Shown here piece after piece: positions 22,408 to 32,093 of a stretch of 64,000 nucleotides of DNA. Under the pieces are notes generated by a model. It saw only the letters and a list, made by a program, of their open reading frames with translations. It searched no databases and was not told the DNA's origin. The first letter of the stretch is position 1. Each line of letters starts with the position of its first letter. A program made the translations under genes and the position numbers. The DNA is from Burkholderiaceae bacterium (lineage in GTDB: Bacteria > Pseudomonadota > Gammaproteobacteria > Burkholderiales > Burkholderiaceae), in NCBI GenBank assembly GCA_021166835.1, contig JAJPEN010000084.1, forward strand, positions 1 to 64,000. Reading direction: 5' to 3'.

Positions 22408-23775
22408 TCAGGCCGCCACCGGCGCCTGCGCGAGCGCAGCGACCACGCGCTCCATCCGCATGAAGCGCGAACCCTTGACGAGCACGGTCGCGCCCTCGCC
22501 GGCCAGCGCCGCAACGCCGGCGACCAGCGAGTCGACGTCGTCGTGGTGCACGGCGCCCGCGCCGAAGGCCTCCACCGCCGCCGCGCTGGCCGCGCCGATC
22601 GCGAGCAGGCGTTCGATGCCGCGCTCGCGCGCATAGGCGCCGACCTCGCGGTGGAACTCGGGGCCGCGCTCGCCGACCTCGCCCATGTCGCCGAGCACGA
22701 GCACGCGCAAGCCCGCGCAGCGCGCCAGCACGTCGATCGCCGCGCGCACGGAGTCGGGGTTCGCGTTGTAGGTGTCGTCGATCAGCGCCGCTCCGGCGGC
22801 GGCGCGGCGGCGCACGAGGCGCCCCGGCGGCGGGGCGAACCGCTCGAGGCCGCTGGCGATGGTCGCGGCATCGATGCCCAGCGCATGCGCGCAGGCGGCG
22901 GCGGCCAGCGCGTTGCGCACGTTGTGCAGCCCCTCGACCGGCAGCCGCACCGTCGCACGCGCCTCGCCGACCTTCATCTCGAACCGCGCGGACTCGGCGT
23001 TCGGGGCCGCGGCGACCTCGAAGCGCTGCAAGTCGTCATCGAGGCCGAATTCGATCCGCCGCCGCGACCCGGCAAGCGCTCGCCACAGCGGTGCCTGCGG
23101 ATCGTCGGCCGGAAAGACCGCGACGCCCTCTCCGGACAATGCGGCGATCGACGCGCCGTTCTCGCGTGCAGAGCCTTCGGTGCCATCGAGGAACTCCTGG
23201 TGTTCGCGTTGCGCGTTGTTCACCAGCGCGACGTCGGGCCGCGCGACCTGCGCCAGCCAGGCGATCTCGCCGGGATGGTTGGTGCCCAGCTCGATCGCCG
23301 CCGCGCGGTGCTGCCTGCGCAGCCGCAGCAGCGTCAGCGGAACGCCGACGTCGTTGTTCAGGTTGCCCTGCGTGGCCAGGCGCGCGTCCGCACCGAAGGC
23401 CTGCGCGAGCACGGCCGAGAGCATCTCCTTGACCGTCGTCTTGCCGTTCGCGCCGGCGACGGTGACCACGCGCACCGGCTGGCGCGAGCGCCAGCCGCGC
23501 GCGATCTCGCCGAGCGCGCGACGCGTGTCCGCCACGCGGATGGCCGGCGTGCGGATCCCCTCGACCCAGCGATCGAAGATCACCGCCGCTGCTCCCCGCT
23601 CCTGCGCGGCGGGGATGAACGCGTGCGCGTCGAAGCGTTCGCCGCGCAGCGCGACGAACAGCTCGCCAGGGGCGATCGAGCGCGTGTCGGTGCACACGCC
23701 GCTCACGCGTACCGACGGCTCGCCGTACAGGCATGCGCCGGAGAGCCAGCCGAAGGCCTCGCGCAGCTCAAGCAT
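22408..23775 (-). CDS. murF: MurF, D-Ala-D-Ala-adding enzyme
   Basis: Attaches the D-Ala-D-Ala dipeptide to the UDP-MurNAc-tripeptide, completing the cytoplasmic precursor. The N-terminal domain has [20 protein letters not shown]; the ATP loop is [37 protein letters not shown] and [17 protein letters not shown] are MurF-specific; [17 protein letters not shown] and [10 protein letters not shown] mark the C-terminal domain. Note AGANGK where most MurF enzymes have TGSNGK. The 455 residues are normal. It overlaps the murE end by 8 bp. Confidence 0.96.
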   Translation of the reverse strand: MLELREAFGWLSGACLYGEPSVRVSGVCTDTRSIAPGELFVALRGERFDAHAFIPAAQERGAAAVIFDRWVEGIRTPAIRVADTRRALGEIARGWRSRQPVRVVTVAGANGKTTVKEMLSAVLAQAFGADARLATQGNLNNDVGVPLTLLRLRRQHRAAAIELGTNHPGEIAWLAQVARPDVALVNNAQREHQEFLDGTEGSARENGASIAALSGEGVAVFPADDPQAPLWRALAGSRRRIEFGLDDDLQRFEVAAAPNAESARFEMKVGEARATVRLPVEGLHNVRNALAAAACAHALGIDAATIASGLERFAPPPGRLVRRRAAAGAALIDDTYNANPDSVRAAIDVLARCAGLRVLVLGDMGEVGERGPEFHREVGAYARERGIERLLAIGAASAAAVEAFGAGAVHHDDVDSLVAGVAALAGEGATVLVKGSRFMRMERVVAALAQAPVAA

Positions 23776-25324
23776 CGTCGTCCGCCTGCGGCAGGCCGAG
23801 CAGGCGGCGCGCGACCGCCAGATCGGAGAACGGCAGCCGCTCGGCGCCGATTTCCTGCCAGGTCTCGTGCCCCTTGCCGGCGATCAGGACGACGTCGTCG
23901 CGCGACGCCGCCTCCAGCGCCTTGCGGATCGCCTGCTCGCGATCGAGTTCGGTGAGCCGCGGCTCGCGCATGAAGCCGGCGCGGATGTCGGAGACGATGC
24001 GAAAGGGCGTCTCGCTGCGCGGGTTGTCGCTGGTCACGACCACATGATCGGCATAGCGCTCGACGACCATCCCCATCATCGGGCGCTTGCCCGGATCGCG
24101 GTCGCCGCCGGCGCCGAACACGCACCACAGCGCGCCGCGCCGCGCCTCCGCGAGCGGGCGCAGCGCGTGCAGCACGTTCATCAATGCATCGGGCGTGTGC
24201 GCGTAATCGACGACGACGAGCGGACGCCCGTCGGCGACGATGCGCTGCATGCGGCCGGGAATCGGCTGCAGCGCCTCGAGCCGCCGCATCGCCTCGTCGA
24301 AAGGCATGCCGTGCATCAGCCAGACGCCGGCAGCCGCCAGCGCGTTGACGACGTTGAACTGGCCGATCGTCTGCAGCCGGATCTCGGCGCGTCCGTAGTC
24401 GCCGCCGATCGACACCTGCGAGCCGCTCGCGTGCTCGACGATGCGATACGCCGACAGCTTCTTCTTCGCGCGCCAGCCGTGCTCGCCGGGCAGATGACCG
24501 AAGGCGAGCGATGCGATCGACGACGGCAACGGATCGAGCACTTTGGGCGCGACCGGATCGTCCCCGTTGACCAGCGCATGGCGCAGCCCCGGCCACGAGA
24601 AGAGCCGCAGCTTCGCCGCCAGGTACGCTTCTTCGCTCCCGTGATAGTCGAGGTGGTCGCGCGTGAAGTTGGTCAGCACCGCGGTCTCGATCGGCAGTCC
24701 GTTCAGCCGCCCCTGGTCGATGCCGATCGACGACGCCTCCATCGCCACCAGTTCCGCGCCGGCATCGGCGAAGGAAGCGAGCATGCGTTGCAGGCCCACG
24801 GCATCGGGCGTGGTCAACCCGAAAGCTTCCAGCCGCGGCGAACCTTCGGGGTCGACGATGCCGCTGCCCAGCGTGCCGATCACCGCGCAGCGCCGGCCGG
24901 CGGCGGAGAATCCGCTCGCCATCCATTGCGTGGACGTCGTCTTGCCGTTCGTTCCGGTGACGGCGACGACGCGCAGCCGCCGACCCGGATGCCCGTAGTA
25001 CCGCGCGGCGATCGGCCCGGCCTGTTCGCGCAGGCCGTCTACCGCGCGCATCGCCGGCACGGACGACGCGTCGTCGTCGCGCAGGCCGAAGGCCTCGGCG
25101 CCGCTTGCCTCGTACAGCACGGCAGCCGCGCCGGCCGCGCGCGCCGCATCGACGAAGCGGCGTCCGTCGCTGTGCGCCCCGGGCCAGGCGAGGAAGGCGT
25201 CGCCCGGACGCAGCGCACGGCTGTCGGAGACGAGCGCCGCCCCCGGCGCCAGCGCCGATCGCAGCCAGTCGCCGAGCGGTGCGGCACGTTCGGCCTCGTC
25301 GTCCGCGACAGCGTTGCCGGTCAC
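23768..25324 (-). CDS. murE: MurE, meso-diaminopimelate-adding enzyme
   Basis: Adds the third residue of the stem peptide. The motif DNPRSETPFRI near the C-terminus is the form that selects meso-diaminopimelate over lysine, as expected in a Gram-negative. [20 protein letters not shown] is the P-loop; LVAMEASSIGIDQGR and LTNFTRDHLDYHG are the central blocks; VVDYAHTPDALMNVLHAL follows. At 518 residues it is about 20 longer than E. coli MurE, mainly at the N-terminus. The GTG start at 25324 overlaps the ftsI stop as GTGA. Confidence 0.96.
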   Translation of the reverse strand: MTGNAVADDEAERAAPLGDWLRSALAPGAALVSDSRALRPGDAFLAWPGAHSDGRRFVDAARAAGAAAVLYEASGAEAFGLRDDDASSVPAMRAVDGLREQAGPIAARYYGHPGRRLRVVAVTGTNGKTTSTQWMASGFSAAGRRCAVIGTLGSGIVDPEGSPRLEAFGLTTPDAVGLQRMLASFADAGAELVAMEASSIGIDQGRLNGLPIETAVLTNFTRDHLDYHGSEEAYLAAKLRLFSWPGLRHALVNGDDPVAPKVLDPLPSSIASLAFGHLPGEHGWRAKKKLSAYRIVEHASGSQVSIGGDYGRAEIRLQTIGQFNVVNALAAAGVWLMHGMPFDEAMRRLEALQPIPGRMQRIVADGRPLVVVDYAHTPDALMNVLHALRPLAEARRGALWCVFGAGGDRDPGKRPMMGMVVERYADHVVVTSDNPRSETPFRIVSDIRAGFMREPRLTELDREQAIRKALEAASRDDVVLIAGKGHETWQEIGAERLPFSDLAVARRLLGLPQADDDA

Positions 25325-27081
25325 AGCGCCGCCCCCGCATCGTGCCCGACAGCCGAGGTCGGCACTTCCAGCTTCACGACGGTGGAATCCGGCGGCACGC
25401 GCAGCGTGCGCAGCGTGTCGCCGGCGATGCGCGCGAACACCGGCGCGGCGACGGTTCCGCCGTAATACTTGCCGGCGGTCGGCTCGTCGATCATCACCGC
25501 GACGATCACGCGCGGATCCGACACCGGCGCGAAGCCGACGAAGGAGGCGATGTACTTGTTCACGTACTGCCGGCCGTCGCGCTTGTGCGCGGTGCCGGTC
25601 TTGCCGGCCACCCGGTAGCCGGAGATCTGCGCCTGCGGCGCAGTGCCGCCGGGGCCTGCTGCCAGCTCGAGCATGTGCCGCACCGCGCGCGCGGTAGCGG
25701 GCGTGACGATGCGCTCGCCGCCGACCGCGTCGTCGTGCTTGAACATCGACACCGGCAGCAGTTCGCCGTCAGTGGCGAACACCGTGTAGGCGCGTGCGAG
25801 CTGCAGCAGCGAAACCGACAGGCCGTAGCCGTAGGACATCGTTGCCTGCTCGATCGGCTTCCAGCTGCGATACGGCCGCAGCCGGCCGGCGACCGCGCCC
25901 GGAAAGCCGATGCGCGGCGCCTGCCCGAGGCCCACGGACGAGAACATCTCCCACATGCGCTCGGCCGGCATCGCCAGCGCCATCTTCGCGGTGCCGACGT
26001 TCGACGACTTCTGCACGATCTGCTCGATCGTCAGCAGGCCGTGCGGATGCGCATCGCCGATCGTCGCGCTGCCGATCTTCAGTCGGCCGGGAGCGGTCTG
26101 GATCACCGTATCGGGACGCACCTGGCCCAGCTCGAGCGCGAGCGCCGCGGTGAACGGCTTCATCGTCGAACCCGGCTCGAAGGTGTCGGTGATCGCGCGG
26201 TTGCGCAGCTGCGCGCCGGTGAGCTGGCCGCGCTCGTTCGGGTTGTAGGTCGGCCAGTTGGCCAGCGCGAGGATTTCGCCGGTGTGCACGTCGAGCACGA
26301 CCGCGGCGCCGGCCTTCGCCTTGTGTTCGTGGACCGCGTCGCGCAGCGCATCGAAGGCGAGGAACTGGATCGTGCTGTCGATCGACAGCGCGAGATCGCG
26401 ACCGTTGTGCGGCTCGCGCACCGCCTCGACGTTCTCCACCACGCGGCCGTAGCGGTCGCGGATCACGCGCCGGCTGCCCGGCTTGCCGGCGAGATCGGGG
26501 TTCTTCGCCAGCTCGACGCCTTCCTGGCCGATGTCCTCGACGTTGGTGAAGCCGACCACGTGCGCGATCGTCTCACCCTGCGGGTAGTGACGCTTGTACT
26601 CGCGCTGCTGGTGGATGCCGGCGATGCGCAGCGCCGCGACGCGTTCGGCGACGTCGGCATCCACCTGGCGCTTCAGGTAAACGAAGCTGCGGTCGGCCGC
26701 CTGGGCGAGCCGCCCGCGCAGCTCGCGTTCGCTGGTGCCGAGCAGCTTCGCCAGCTGGGCGAACTGCTGCGGCGTGGCCTCGACCTGTTCGGGGATCGCC
26801 CACACCGCGCGCGCCGGCAGGCTCGACGCGAGCACGACGCCGTTGCGATCGAAGATCTTGCCGCGCGAAGCCGGCAGTTCGATCGTGCGGCCGTAGCGCA
26901 GTTCTCCCTGCTGCTGCAGGTACCCCTGCGAGAACACCTGCAGCCAGACAGTGCGCGCGGCGAGCGCCACGAAGGCCACCGCGACGAACAGCATCACGAG
27001 CTGCGAGCGATATGCCGGCAACCGCACCTGCAGCAGCGGGTTCGACGCGATCGGCACGTTGCGGCGGGTCCTGCGCGCCAT
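25321..27081 (-). CDS. ftsI: FtsI (PBP3), division-specific transpeptidase
   Basis: A class B penicillin-binding protein that crosslinks septal peptidoglycan. One N-terminal membrane helix (QLVMLFVAVAFVALAARTVWL) anchors it. The catalytic Ser305 is in EPGSTMKPF, the second motif is SSN (VQKSSNVGTAK), and Lys494 begins KTGT (VAGKTGTAHK). The pedestal domain starts at PASRGKIFDRNGVVLASS. I use the ATG at 27081, which shares a base with the ftsL stop; the open frame continues upstream but that part overlaps ftsL and has no family match. The product is 586 residues, a normal size. Confidence 0.97.
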   Translation of the reverse strand: MARRTRRNVPIASNPLLQVRLPAYRSQLVMLFVAVAFVALAARTVWLQVFSQGYLQQQGELRYGRTIELPASRGKIFDRNGVVLASSLPARAVWAIPEQVEATPQQFAQLAKLLGTSERELRGRLAQAADRSFVYLKRQVDADVAERVAALRIAGIHQQREYKRHYPQGETIAHVVGFTNVEDIGQEGVELAKNPDLAGKPGSRRVIRDRYGRVVENVEAVREPHNGRDLALSIDSTIQFLAFDALRDAVHEHKAKAGAAVVLDVHTGEILALANWPTYNPNERGQLTGAQLRNRAITDTFEPGSTMKPFTAALALELGQVRPDTVIQTAPGRLKIGSATIGDAHPHGLLTIEQIVQKSSNVGTAKMALAMPAERMWEMFSSVGLGQAPRIGFPGAVAGRLRPYRSWKPIEQATMSYGYGLSVSLLQLARAYTVFATDGELLPVSMFKHDDAVGGERIVTPATARAVRHMLELAAGPGGTAPQAQISGYRVAGKTGTAHKRDGRQYVNKYIASFVGFAPVSDPRVIVAVMIDEPTAGKYYGGTVAAPVFARIAGDTLRTLRVPPDSTVVKLEVPTSAVGHDAGAAL

Positions 27082-27404
27082 CAGCGGGCTCCCGCGGCTT
27101 CGGCCGGCGCGGTGGAGCCGAGGCGCACGACGCGCTCGACCGGATCGACGACCAGGTGCAGCGTGCGCTGCGGCGAGATCGACTCCATCGACAGCTCGCG
27201 GCGCGCCTTGGTGTCGATGCGCGAAGCCTTGGCCAGCACGGTCTGCTCGATCTGCAGCTGGTCCCACTGCACCTCGAGGCGCGAGGCCTGTGCGTGCGCG
27301 CGCTCGACGTCGCCGAAGAGCTTGCGCGCACGATCCTGCGAGGTGACGAGGCCGAGCGCGCAGACCACCAGCAGGAAGACGAGCACGAGGTTGAGCCGGA
27401 GCAT
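27081..27404 (-). CDS. ftsL: FtsL, bitopic divisome protein
   Basis: A 107-residue protein with an N-terminal membrane helix (MLRLNLVLVFLLVVCALGLV) and a periplasmic coiled coil (RARKLFGDVERAHAQASRLE and on), which pairs with FtsB and FtsQ and activates FtsWI. The segment RELSMESISPQRTLHLVVDP matches the conserved end of betaproteobacterial FtsL. Family members are weakly conserved, so position between rsmH and ftsI is important support. It starts 4 bp after the rsmH stop and overlaps ftsI by one base. Confidence 0.93.
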   Translation of the reverse strand: MLRLNLVLVFLLVVCALGLVTSQDRARKLFGDVERAHAQASRLEVQWDQLQIEQTVLAKASRIDTKARRELSMESISPQRTLHLVVDPVERVVRLGSTAPAEAAGAR

Positions 27405-27408
27405 GGCC

Positions 27409-28419
27409 TCAGATCCTTTCGGCCACGCGCATCACCGCGGAACGGGCGCGCGGGTTGTCGGGACGGCGCCGCCGCGGCCGACGCGCATCGCCCGCGGCGG
27501 CGTCCAGCGCAGCCGGGCCGGCCGACGATCCGCCCGCCGCCTCGGAAGCGAGCCTGCGCGCGAGCGCGCGCAGGCGCGGAGCACGCGAGACGACCGAAGC
27601 GCCGGTGATCGGATCGCGCGCCGCGTCGCGCCCCGATTCCCCGGCAATGAACTGCTTGACCATCCGGTCTTCCAGCGAATGAAAACTGATGACGACGAGG
27701 CGCCCGCCTCGCTTCAGGCGCCCGACGGCCCGGTCCAGCGCTACCGGGAGTTCTTCGAGTTCCTGATTGACGTGAATCCGTAGAGCCTGAAACGTGCGTG
27801 TGGCCGGGTCCTTGCCCATCGGCGCCCGCCCGCGGCGGCGGACGACAGCGGCGACGAGCGCGGCAAGCTCTCCGGTCGTGCGCAACGCGTCGGCCCCGAG
27901 TTCGCTGCGGCGAGCAACAATCGCCTTTGCAATCGGAACAGCAAGCCGTTCTTCCCCATAGTCGCTCACCACCTTCGCGATTTCGTCTTCGCTCGCCTCG
28001 AGCAGCCACTGGCGAGCCGGGATTCCGCGCGTCGGATCCATCCGCATGTCGAGCGGGCCGCTGGCGCGAAAGCTGAAGCCGCGCGCCGGGTCGTCCAGCT
28101 GCGGCGAGGAAACGCCGAGATCGAACACCACGCCGTCGACGAACGCGATGCCGTGCGCATCGAGCGCCGCATCGAGCGCGGAGAAGCGGGCATGCTCGAT
28201 CGCGAAGCGCGCATCGGTCCATGCCCGGCCGACGGCGACGGCCTCGGGGTCGCGATCGAGCGCGAGCAGCCGGCCATCGGACCCCAGGCGCGCGAGGATC
28301 GCCGCGCTGTGCCCGCCGCGGCCGAAGGTGCAGTCGAGGTAGCAGCCGTCGCGACGGATCGCGAGCGCGTCGACTGCCTCGTCGAGGAAGACCGTCTCGT
28401 GACCGAGTCCTGACTGCAC
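27409..28419 (-). CDS. rsmH: RsmH, 16S rRNA C1402 N4-methyltransferase (GTG start)
   Basis: Methylates N4 of C1402 in 16S rRNA near the ribosomal P site, using S-adenosylmethionine. Blocks: [29 protein letters not shown] (SAM loop), [58 protein letters not shown] and [17 protein letters not shown] choose the GTG at 28419 ([10 protein letters not shown]), as RsmH enzymes begin about eight residues before HxTV; this gives 336 residues. The frame is open further upstream but overlaps mraZ. The C-terminus is unusually Arg/Ala-rich. Confidence 0.95.
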   Translation of the reverse strand: MQSGLGHETVFLDEAVDALAIRRDGCYLDCTFGRGGHSAAILARLGSDGRLLALDRDPEAVAVGRAWTDARFAIEHARFSALDAALDAHGIAFVDGVVFDLGVSSPQLDDPARGFSFRASGPLDMRMDPTRGIPARQWLLEASEDEIAKVVSDYGEERLAVPIAKAIVARRSELGADALRTTGELAALVAAVVRRRGRAPMGKDPATRTFQALRIHVNQELEELPVALDRAVGRLKRGGRLVVISFHSLEDRMVKQFIAGESGRDAARDPITGASVVSRAPRLRALARRLASEAAGGSSAGPAALDAAAGDARRPRRRRPDNPRARSAVMRVAERI

Positions 28420-28448
28420 GCGTTCGCGCCGTTCACGGTGTTCGTGGT

Positions 28449-28877
28449 TCAGAAATTGAAGTTCGCGATCGCTTCGGGCATGCCTGCCTCGATCGTTTCG
28501 CGTTCCTTCGCCGCCAGCAGCGCGCTGTCCCAGATCTCGAAGTGGCTGCCCATGCCGAGCATCATCACTTCGCGAGTCAGAGAGGCGGCGGTACGCAATT
28601 CGGGCGAAATGAGGATGCGGCCCGTGCCGTCCATGTCGACGTCGAGCGCGTTGCCGAGAAAGATGCGCGTCCAGTTGCGCGCGCCGATCGGCATCGAGGC
28701 GAGCCGTTCGCGGTGCGTCTCCCACACCGGCCGGGGAAAGAGCAGCAGGCAGCCGTCGGGATGGCGCGTCAGTGTGAGTTTGCCCTCACATTGCTCGGAA
28801 AGCGCATCCCGGTGACGCGTCGGGACCGTCATCCGGCCCTTCGCATCGAGCAGCAGCGCAGAGCTTCCCTGGAACAT
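28449..28877 (-). CDS. mraZ: MraZ, transcriptional regulator of the dcw cluster
   Basis: A DNA-binding protein of the AbrB/SpoVT fold that represses its own promoter in E. coli by binding TGGGN repeats. Two repeats of the fold are visible: [20 protein letters not shown] with RDAL, and [20 protein letters not shown] with EL. The 142 residues are a standard length. Putative target repeats lie 55-70 bp upstream (28933-28949), downstream of a good promoter. It is the first gene of the cluster, 29 bp before the rsmH start. Confidence 0.96.
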   Translation of the reverse strand: MFQGSSALLLDAKGRMTVPTRHRDALSEQCEGKLTLTRHPDGCLLLFPRPVWETHRERLASMPIGARNWTRIFLGNALDVDMDGTGRILISPELRTAASLTREVMMLGMGSHFEIWDSALLAAKERETIEAGMPEAIANFNF

Positions 28878-28932
28878 GCGGTTTCCGACCCGACCTCGCG
28901 TGGGACGAAAACCGGCTTTTCAGCCGCTCTCT

Positions 28933-28949
28933 TCCCACAAAAACCCACT
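28933..28949 (-). promoter_or_regulatory. Putative MraZ boxes
   Basis: On the minus strand two GTGGG repeats occur exactly 10 bp apart, AGTGGGTTTTTGTGGGAAG. E. coli MraZ binds TGGGN direct repeats with this 10-bp period between the promoter and mraZ. A third box at the expected place is not conserved (GCGG). Confidence 0.7.
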
Positions 28950-28966
28950 TATTTGCACCTGGCGCC

Positions 28967-28995
28967 ACTCTACGGAAAAGCGAACGCCAAGGCAA
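28967..28995 (-). promoter_or_regulatory. Predicted sigma-70 promoter of the dcw cluster
   Basis: Minus strand: -35 TTGCCT (28990-28995), 17-bp spacer, -10 TAGAGT (28967-28972). Transcription would start near 28960, just upstream of the MraZ boxes, the layout of the E. coli mra promoter. Confidence 0.6.
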
Positions 28996-29139
28996 GCCGG
29001 CGGAATCGGCATTTTTCTTGTCGCAACAGGGACTTAGGCGCGGGAGTTCAAGCGCGGGGTGATCGGACAATCGCTGCGGAATCAGCGCGTTGAAGCTTAC
29101 TTGCAACGTAAAACATGAAGAGCAGGCCGAGACCGGCGC

Positions 29140-30846
29140 CTATCGGACAGGAGCGGCCCGTTTCTTCAGCCGATACGCCAGCTGCGGCCGGGTGATGCCG
29201 AGCGCGCGCGCGGCCGAGCTCAAATTGCCGCCGGCCTTCGCCACCGCCGCGTCGATCAGCAGCGACTCGACCTCGTCGAGTCCCACGTGGCGCTGCGCGA
29301 CGTGGTCGAGGAAAGCGCTGACGACATCCTCGTCGGGTCGCAGCATGCGGCCGTCCGGCCCGAGCCCGGCGGTGCGACGACCCCGGGCGACCGCGGTGAT
29401 CGACGGAAAGAGATCGTCCAGGTCGATGTGCGCGCCCTGCGCGGCGAGGATGACGCCGCGCTCGATGACGTTCTCGAGTTCGCGGACATTGCCCGGCCAC
29501 GCGTACTGGCGAAGCGCGTGCAGCGCACGGTCGGTGACGCCCAGCACGTGCTTGCCGTGCCGCGCGCAGCTGCGATCGACGAAGTGCCGTACCAGCCCGG
29601 GAATGTCCTCCGGGCGCTCGCGCAGCGGCGGAACGACGACCGGATAGACGTTCAGCCGGTAGTACAGGTCGCGGCGGAAGGTGCCCTGCGCGACGGCGCG
29701 TTCGAGATCGACGTTCGTTGCCGCCACCACGCGGACGTCGACCTTGCGCGTGCGCAGGTCGCCGACCCGCTCGAACTCGCCTTCCTGCAATACGCGAAGC
29801 AGCTTGGCCTGCGCCTGGGCCGGCAGCTCGCCCACCTCGTCGAGGAACAGCGTGCCGCCGTGCGCGCGCTCGAAGCGGCCCGGGCGCGACTGGTGCGCGC
29901 CGGTGAAAGCGCCCTTCTCCACGCCGAAGAGCTCCGATTCGATCAGCGGCTCGGGCAGCGCGGCGCAGTTCACCGCCACGAAGGGCGCCTGTGCGCGGGT
30001 GCTCGCCGCGTGCAGCGCGCGCGCGAACATCTCCTTGCCGACGCCCGTCTCGCCGAGCAGCAGCACGGTGACCTGGCTCGGCGCCGCCTTGCGAACGAGC
30101 TCCCAGGCGCGAACGACGGCCGGCGCGCGGCCGACGATCTCCTCGCTTGCCGTATCGCGATCGAGCGAGCGGCGCAGGCTGCGCACCTCGGCCTGCAGCC
30201 GCAGGATCGCCTCGGCGATCGAATCGGGCTCGAGCAGCCGGATCTGCTCGGCCGCATCGGGCCACTCGTCGGCCGTGCGCCCGACGATGTGGCAGCACGC
30301 CGCGCCGGCGGCGCGGCAGGTCGTCTCGCGAAACAGCACGAGCCGGCCCATCAGCGTCGTCGAGTAGCCCGAGGCGTAGCCGACCTGCATCCAGCACGCC
30401 GGCTCGTCGGCGATGCCATAGAGATGGCAGTGCACGTCGGCCTCGTACGAGCTCTCCCAGGTGAACTCGCCGTCGAAGACGCCGCGCGCGATGTCCATCG
30501 TCATCGCATCGGCGCGCGCGTGGACGATGCCTTCGAGCGTGTGCAGCATCGGTCCCATGCCGAGCAGCTCGGTGTCGGAGGCCTGCGGATACAGCTCGCG
30601 CGCCCAGGCCGCGTCGCGTGCGCCGGAGGCGAAGCCGATCCTCGTCAGCACGCCGCGTGCGCGGACGATGCCGAGCGAGTCGATCAGCTCCTTGCGCAGC
30701 GCCTCGATCGAAGCCCCGTGCATCAGCAGCATGCGCTGTTCGCCGAGCCAGATGTGACCGGACTCGAGCGAGAAGCGCAGGCGCGAAGCGAGCTCGCTCA
30801 GCCGCTGCTGGAACTGCGTGGGGTCGGACATCTGCTGCACGGACAT
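29140..30846 (-). CDS. Sigma-54-dependent activator of the XylR/DmpR/PoxR family
   Basis: A 568-residue aromatic-responsive activator. Residues about 15-120 are the XylR N-terminal sensor ([20 protein letters not shown]), about 130-205 the V4R domain ([20 protein letters not shown]), about 235-480 the AAA+ domain, and the last 45 a Fis-type helix-turn-helix ([20 protein letters not shown]). Walker A is GETGVGKEM; the sigma-54 contact loop GAFTGA is intact in [10 protein letters not shown]. Start: ATG 30846 (MSVQQMSDP). It is divergent from the 4-cresol dehydrogenase operon, whose leader has two DmpR-like binding sites and a -24/-12 promoter, so a p-cresol-type phenol is the likely effector (inference). 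Confidence 0.93.
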   Translation of the reverse strand: MSVQQMSDPTQFQQRLSELASRLRFSLESGHIWLGEQRMLLMHGASIEALRKELIDSLGIVRARGVLTRIGFASGARDAAWARELYPQASDTELLGMGPMLHTLEGIVHARADAMTMDIARGVFDGEFTWESSYEADVHCHLYGIADEPACWMQVGYASGYSTTLMGRLVLFRETTCRAAGAACCHIVGRTADEWPDAAEQIRLLEPDSIAEAILRLQAEVRSLRRSLDRDTASEEIVGRAPAVVRAWELVRKAAPSQVTVLLLGETGVGKEMFARALHAASTRAQAPFVAVNCAALPEPLIESELFGVEKGAFTGAHQSRPGRFERAHGGTLFLDEVGELPAQAQAKLLRVLQEGEFERVGDLRTRKVDVRVVAATNVDLERAVAQGTFRRDLYYRLNVYPVVVPPLRERPEDIPGLVRHFVDRSCARHGKHVLGVTDRALHALRQYAWPGNVRELENVIERGVILAAQGAHIDLDDLFPSITAVARGRRTAGLGPDGRMLRPDEDVVSAFLDHVAQRHVGLDEVESLLIDAAVAKAGGNLSSAARALGITRPQLAYRLKKRAAPVR

Positions 30847-30978
30847 GGCGCTGTCACTGTAGCGCAGCGCCTGCCCGGTGGCGTGCGGTGCACGCCAGCC
30901 CTGCGCCGCGTCGATCCGGCGCTCGCGGCGGCATCGATCCGACCCGCAGGAACCGCGTCGATCCGGTACGCAGCCGCG

Positions 30979-31022
30979 TTGATCAATTGATCGAAGCGGC
31001 GGCGAATTGACCATTTGATCGA
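30979..31022 (+). promoter_or_regulatory. Two upstream activator sites for the XylR/DmpR-type regulator
   Basis: Site 1, TTGATCAATTGATCGA at 30979-30994, differs at one position from the DmpR/MopR consensus TTGATCAATTGATCAA. Site 2, TTGACCATTTGATCGA at 31007-31022, keeps both half-sites with a few changes. The sites are 28 bp apart centre to centre and about 85-115 bp upstream of the -24/-12 promoter, a normal range for sigma-54 activators. Nothing else is evident in the 298 bp between the divergent genes apart from the promoter. Confidence 0.8.
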
Positions 31023-31091
31023 TGTCCGCCCCCGCGCTTCGGCTGCGGCAGTTCGTTCGCCGCCCTCTGAAGCCGCGGCGGAATCCGTTCC

Positions 31092-31105
31092 GGCATGGAA
31101 CTTGC
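31092..31105 (+). promoter_or_regulatory. Sigma-54 (-24/-12) promoter of the 4-cresol dehydrogenase operon
   Basis: CGGCATGGAACTTGCG places the invariant GG at 31092-31093 and GC at 31104-31105, exactly 10 bp apart, with the -12 half TTGC intact. Transcription would start near 31117, leaving a short leader before the GGAGGAG ribosome site of the cytochrome gene. Confidence 0.8.
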
Positions 31106-31144
31106 GAACCTGGAACCAGGGAACGGACAACCCGGAGGAGAACC

Positions 31145-31459
31145 ATGCACAACGCAAACCGCCACCACCGCACGGCAGGGCGGCTCGCCGCCCTCGCTCT
31201 TGCGGCGATCGCTTCCAGCGCCCTCGCCGACAGCAGCGGCAAATGGCAGAACGGCCAGGAGGCCTATACGAAGGTCTGCGCCTACTGTCACGAGGCCAAC
31301 GTGGGCCCGGTGATCAAGGGACGCAACCTCGAAGTGGACTACGTGCGGCACATGGTGCGCTACGGCAACCGCGCGATGCCCAGCTTCCGTCCCACCGAGA
31401 TCGACGACGAGACGCTGACGCAGATCGCGCGGCTGGTCTCGGGCAGGCAGGTGCAGTGA
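31145..31459 (+). CDS. pchC: PchC-like cytochrome c subunit of 4-cresol dehydrogenase
   Basis: A 104-residue periplasmic c-type cytochrome that takes electrons from the flavoprotein subunit. It has a Sec signal peptide (RLAALALAAIASSALA, cut before DSSGKW), one haem site CAYCH, and a distal Met ligand in AMPSFRP. The ATG at 31145 has a strong GGAGGAGAA ribosome site; an upstream frame from 31022 would run through it. Size and motifs match the cytochrome of p-cresol methylhydroxylase and of eugenol hydroxylase; the flavoprotein downstream decides for the cresol type. The stop overlaps the next start (TGATG). Confidence 0.88.
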   Translation: MHNANRHHRTAGRLAALALAAIASSALADSSGKWQNGQEAYTKVCAYCHEANVGPVIKGRNLEVDYVRHMVRYGNRAMPSFRPTEIDDETLTQIARLVSGRQVQ

Positions 31460-32070
31460 TGGATCGGCGCCGTTTCCTCGAAACCGTGGCGGTCGCCGGC
31501 GCACTCGCCGGCGCGCCCTTCGTCGCGCGTGCGGCGCTCGTGCCGCCGGAGGCGGATGCAACGCAGCGCGTGCTGCCCGCGGCTACGCCGGTTCGTATCG
31601 TGCATCGCGCCGATCTTGCGCCGTGTGTCGCGGCCGCGGAGAGCCTGGAGCGCGAACTGAGCGCCGTAGGGCTCGCTGCGACCTCGATCGCCATCGATGC
31701 CGCAGCCTTCGCCCGCTTCGCCTACATCGATTCGATCGTCGCCGGGTCGATCGGCACGCGCCTCGTCGCGCTGCTCGACGACTCGGGCGCCGTGCTGCTG
31801 CAGCAGGTCGCCGCCGCGCGGGGAGGCGTCTGCCTCGAGGAGGCGCAGCTTCGCTTCGACGGCGAGTTCGTGCGCCACTGCGCGCGGCGCGCCGGCGAGG
31901 GCGCGGCCCGCATGTGGTCGGAGCCGCTCGCCGGCTGGCCACAGCGCCTGGCCCGCCGCCACGCCGAAGGGCTCTCGGGCACAGGCGCACAACCGCTCGC
32001 CGCGGGCGACGCGATCGCACCGCGTCGACCGGGGGCCGCGGGCATCGTTTCGCTCGTGATCGCGCTCTGA
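31459..32070 (+). CDS. PchX-position Tat-exported protein, function unknown
   Basis: 203 residues starting MDRRRFLETVAVAGALAGAPFVARA, a clear twin-arginine signal peptide. The mature part has no motif I recognise; it is Ala-rich with a possible alpha/beta fold (VRIVHRADLAPCVAAAE, GTRLVALLDDSGAVLLQQVA). Pseudomonas putida p-cresol operons have an unassigned gene, pchX, in exactly this place between pchC and pchF, so I take this as the positional counterpart; homology is inferred, not tested. Tat export suggests it acts with a folded or cofactor-bearing partner, possibly in assembly of the flavocytochrome. Translation is coupled to the cytochrome gene. Confidence 0.75.
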   Translation: MDRRRFLETVAVAGALAGAPFVARAALVPPEADATQRVLPAATPVRIVHRADLAPCVAAAESLERELSAVGLAATSIAIDAAAFARFAYIDSIVAGSIGTRLVALLDDSGAVLLQQVAAARGGVCLEEAQLRFDGEFVRHCARRAGEGAARMWSEPLAGWPQRLARRHAEGLSGTGAQPLAAGDAIAPRRPGAAGIVSLVIAL

Positions 32071-32093
32071 ATGCACAGCACACAACGGAGACA

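Noticed and set aside
31022..31144. N-terminal extension of the cytochrome c subunit from ATG 31022
   Set aside because: It would run through the sigma-54 promoter and ribosome site and push the signal peptide inside the protein.
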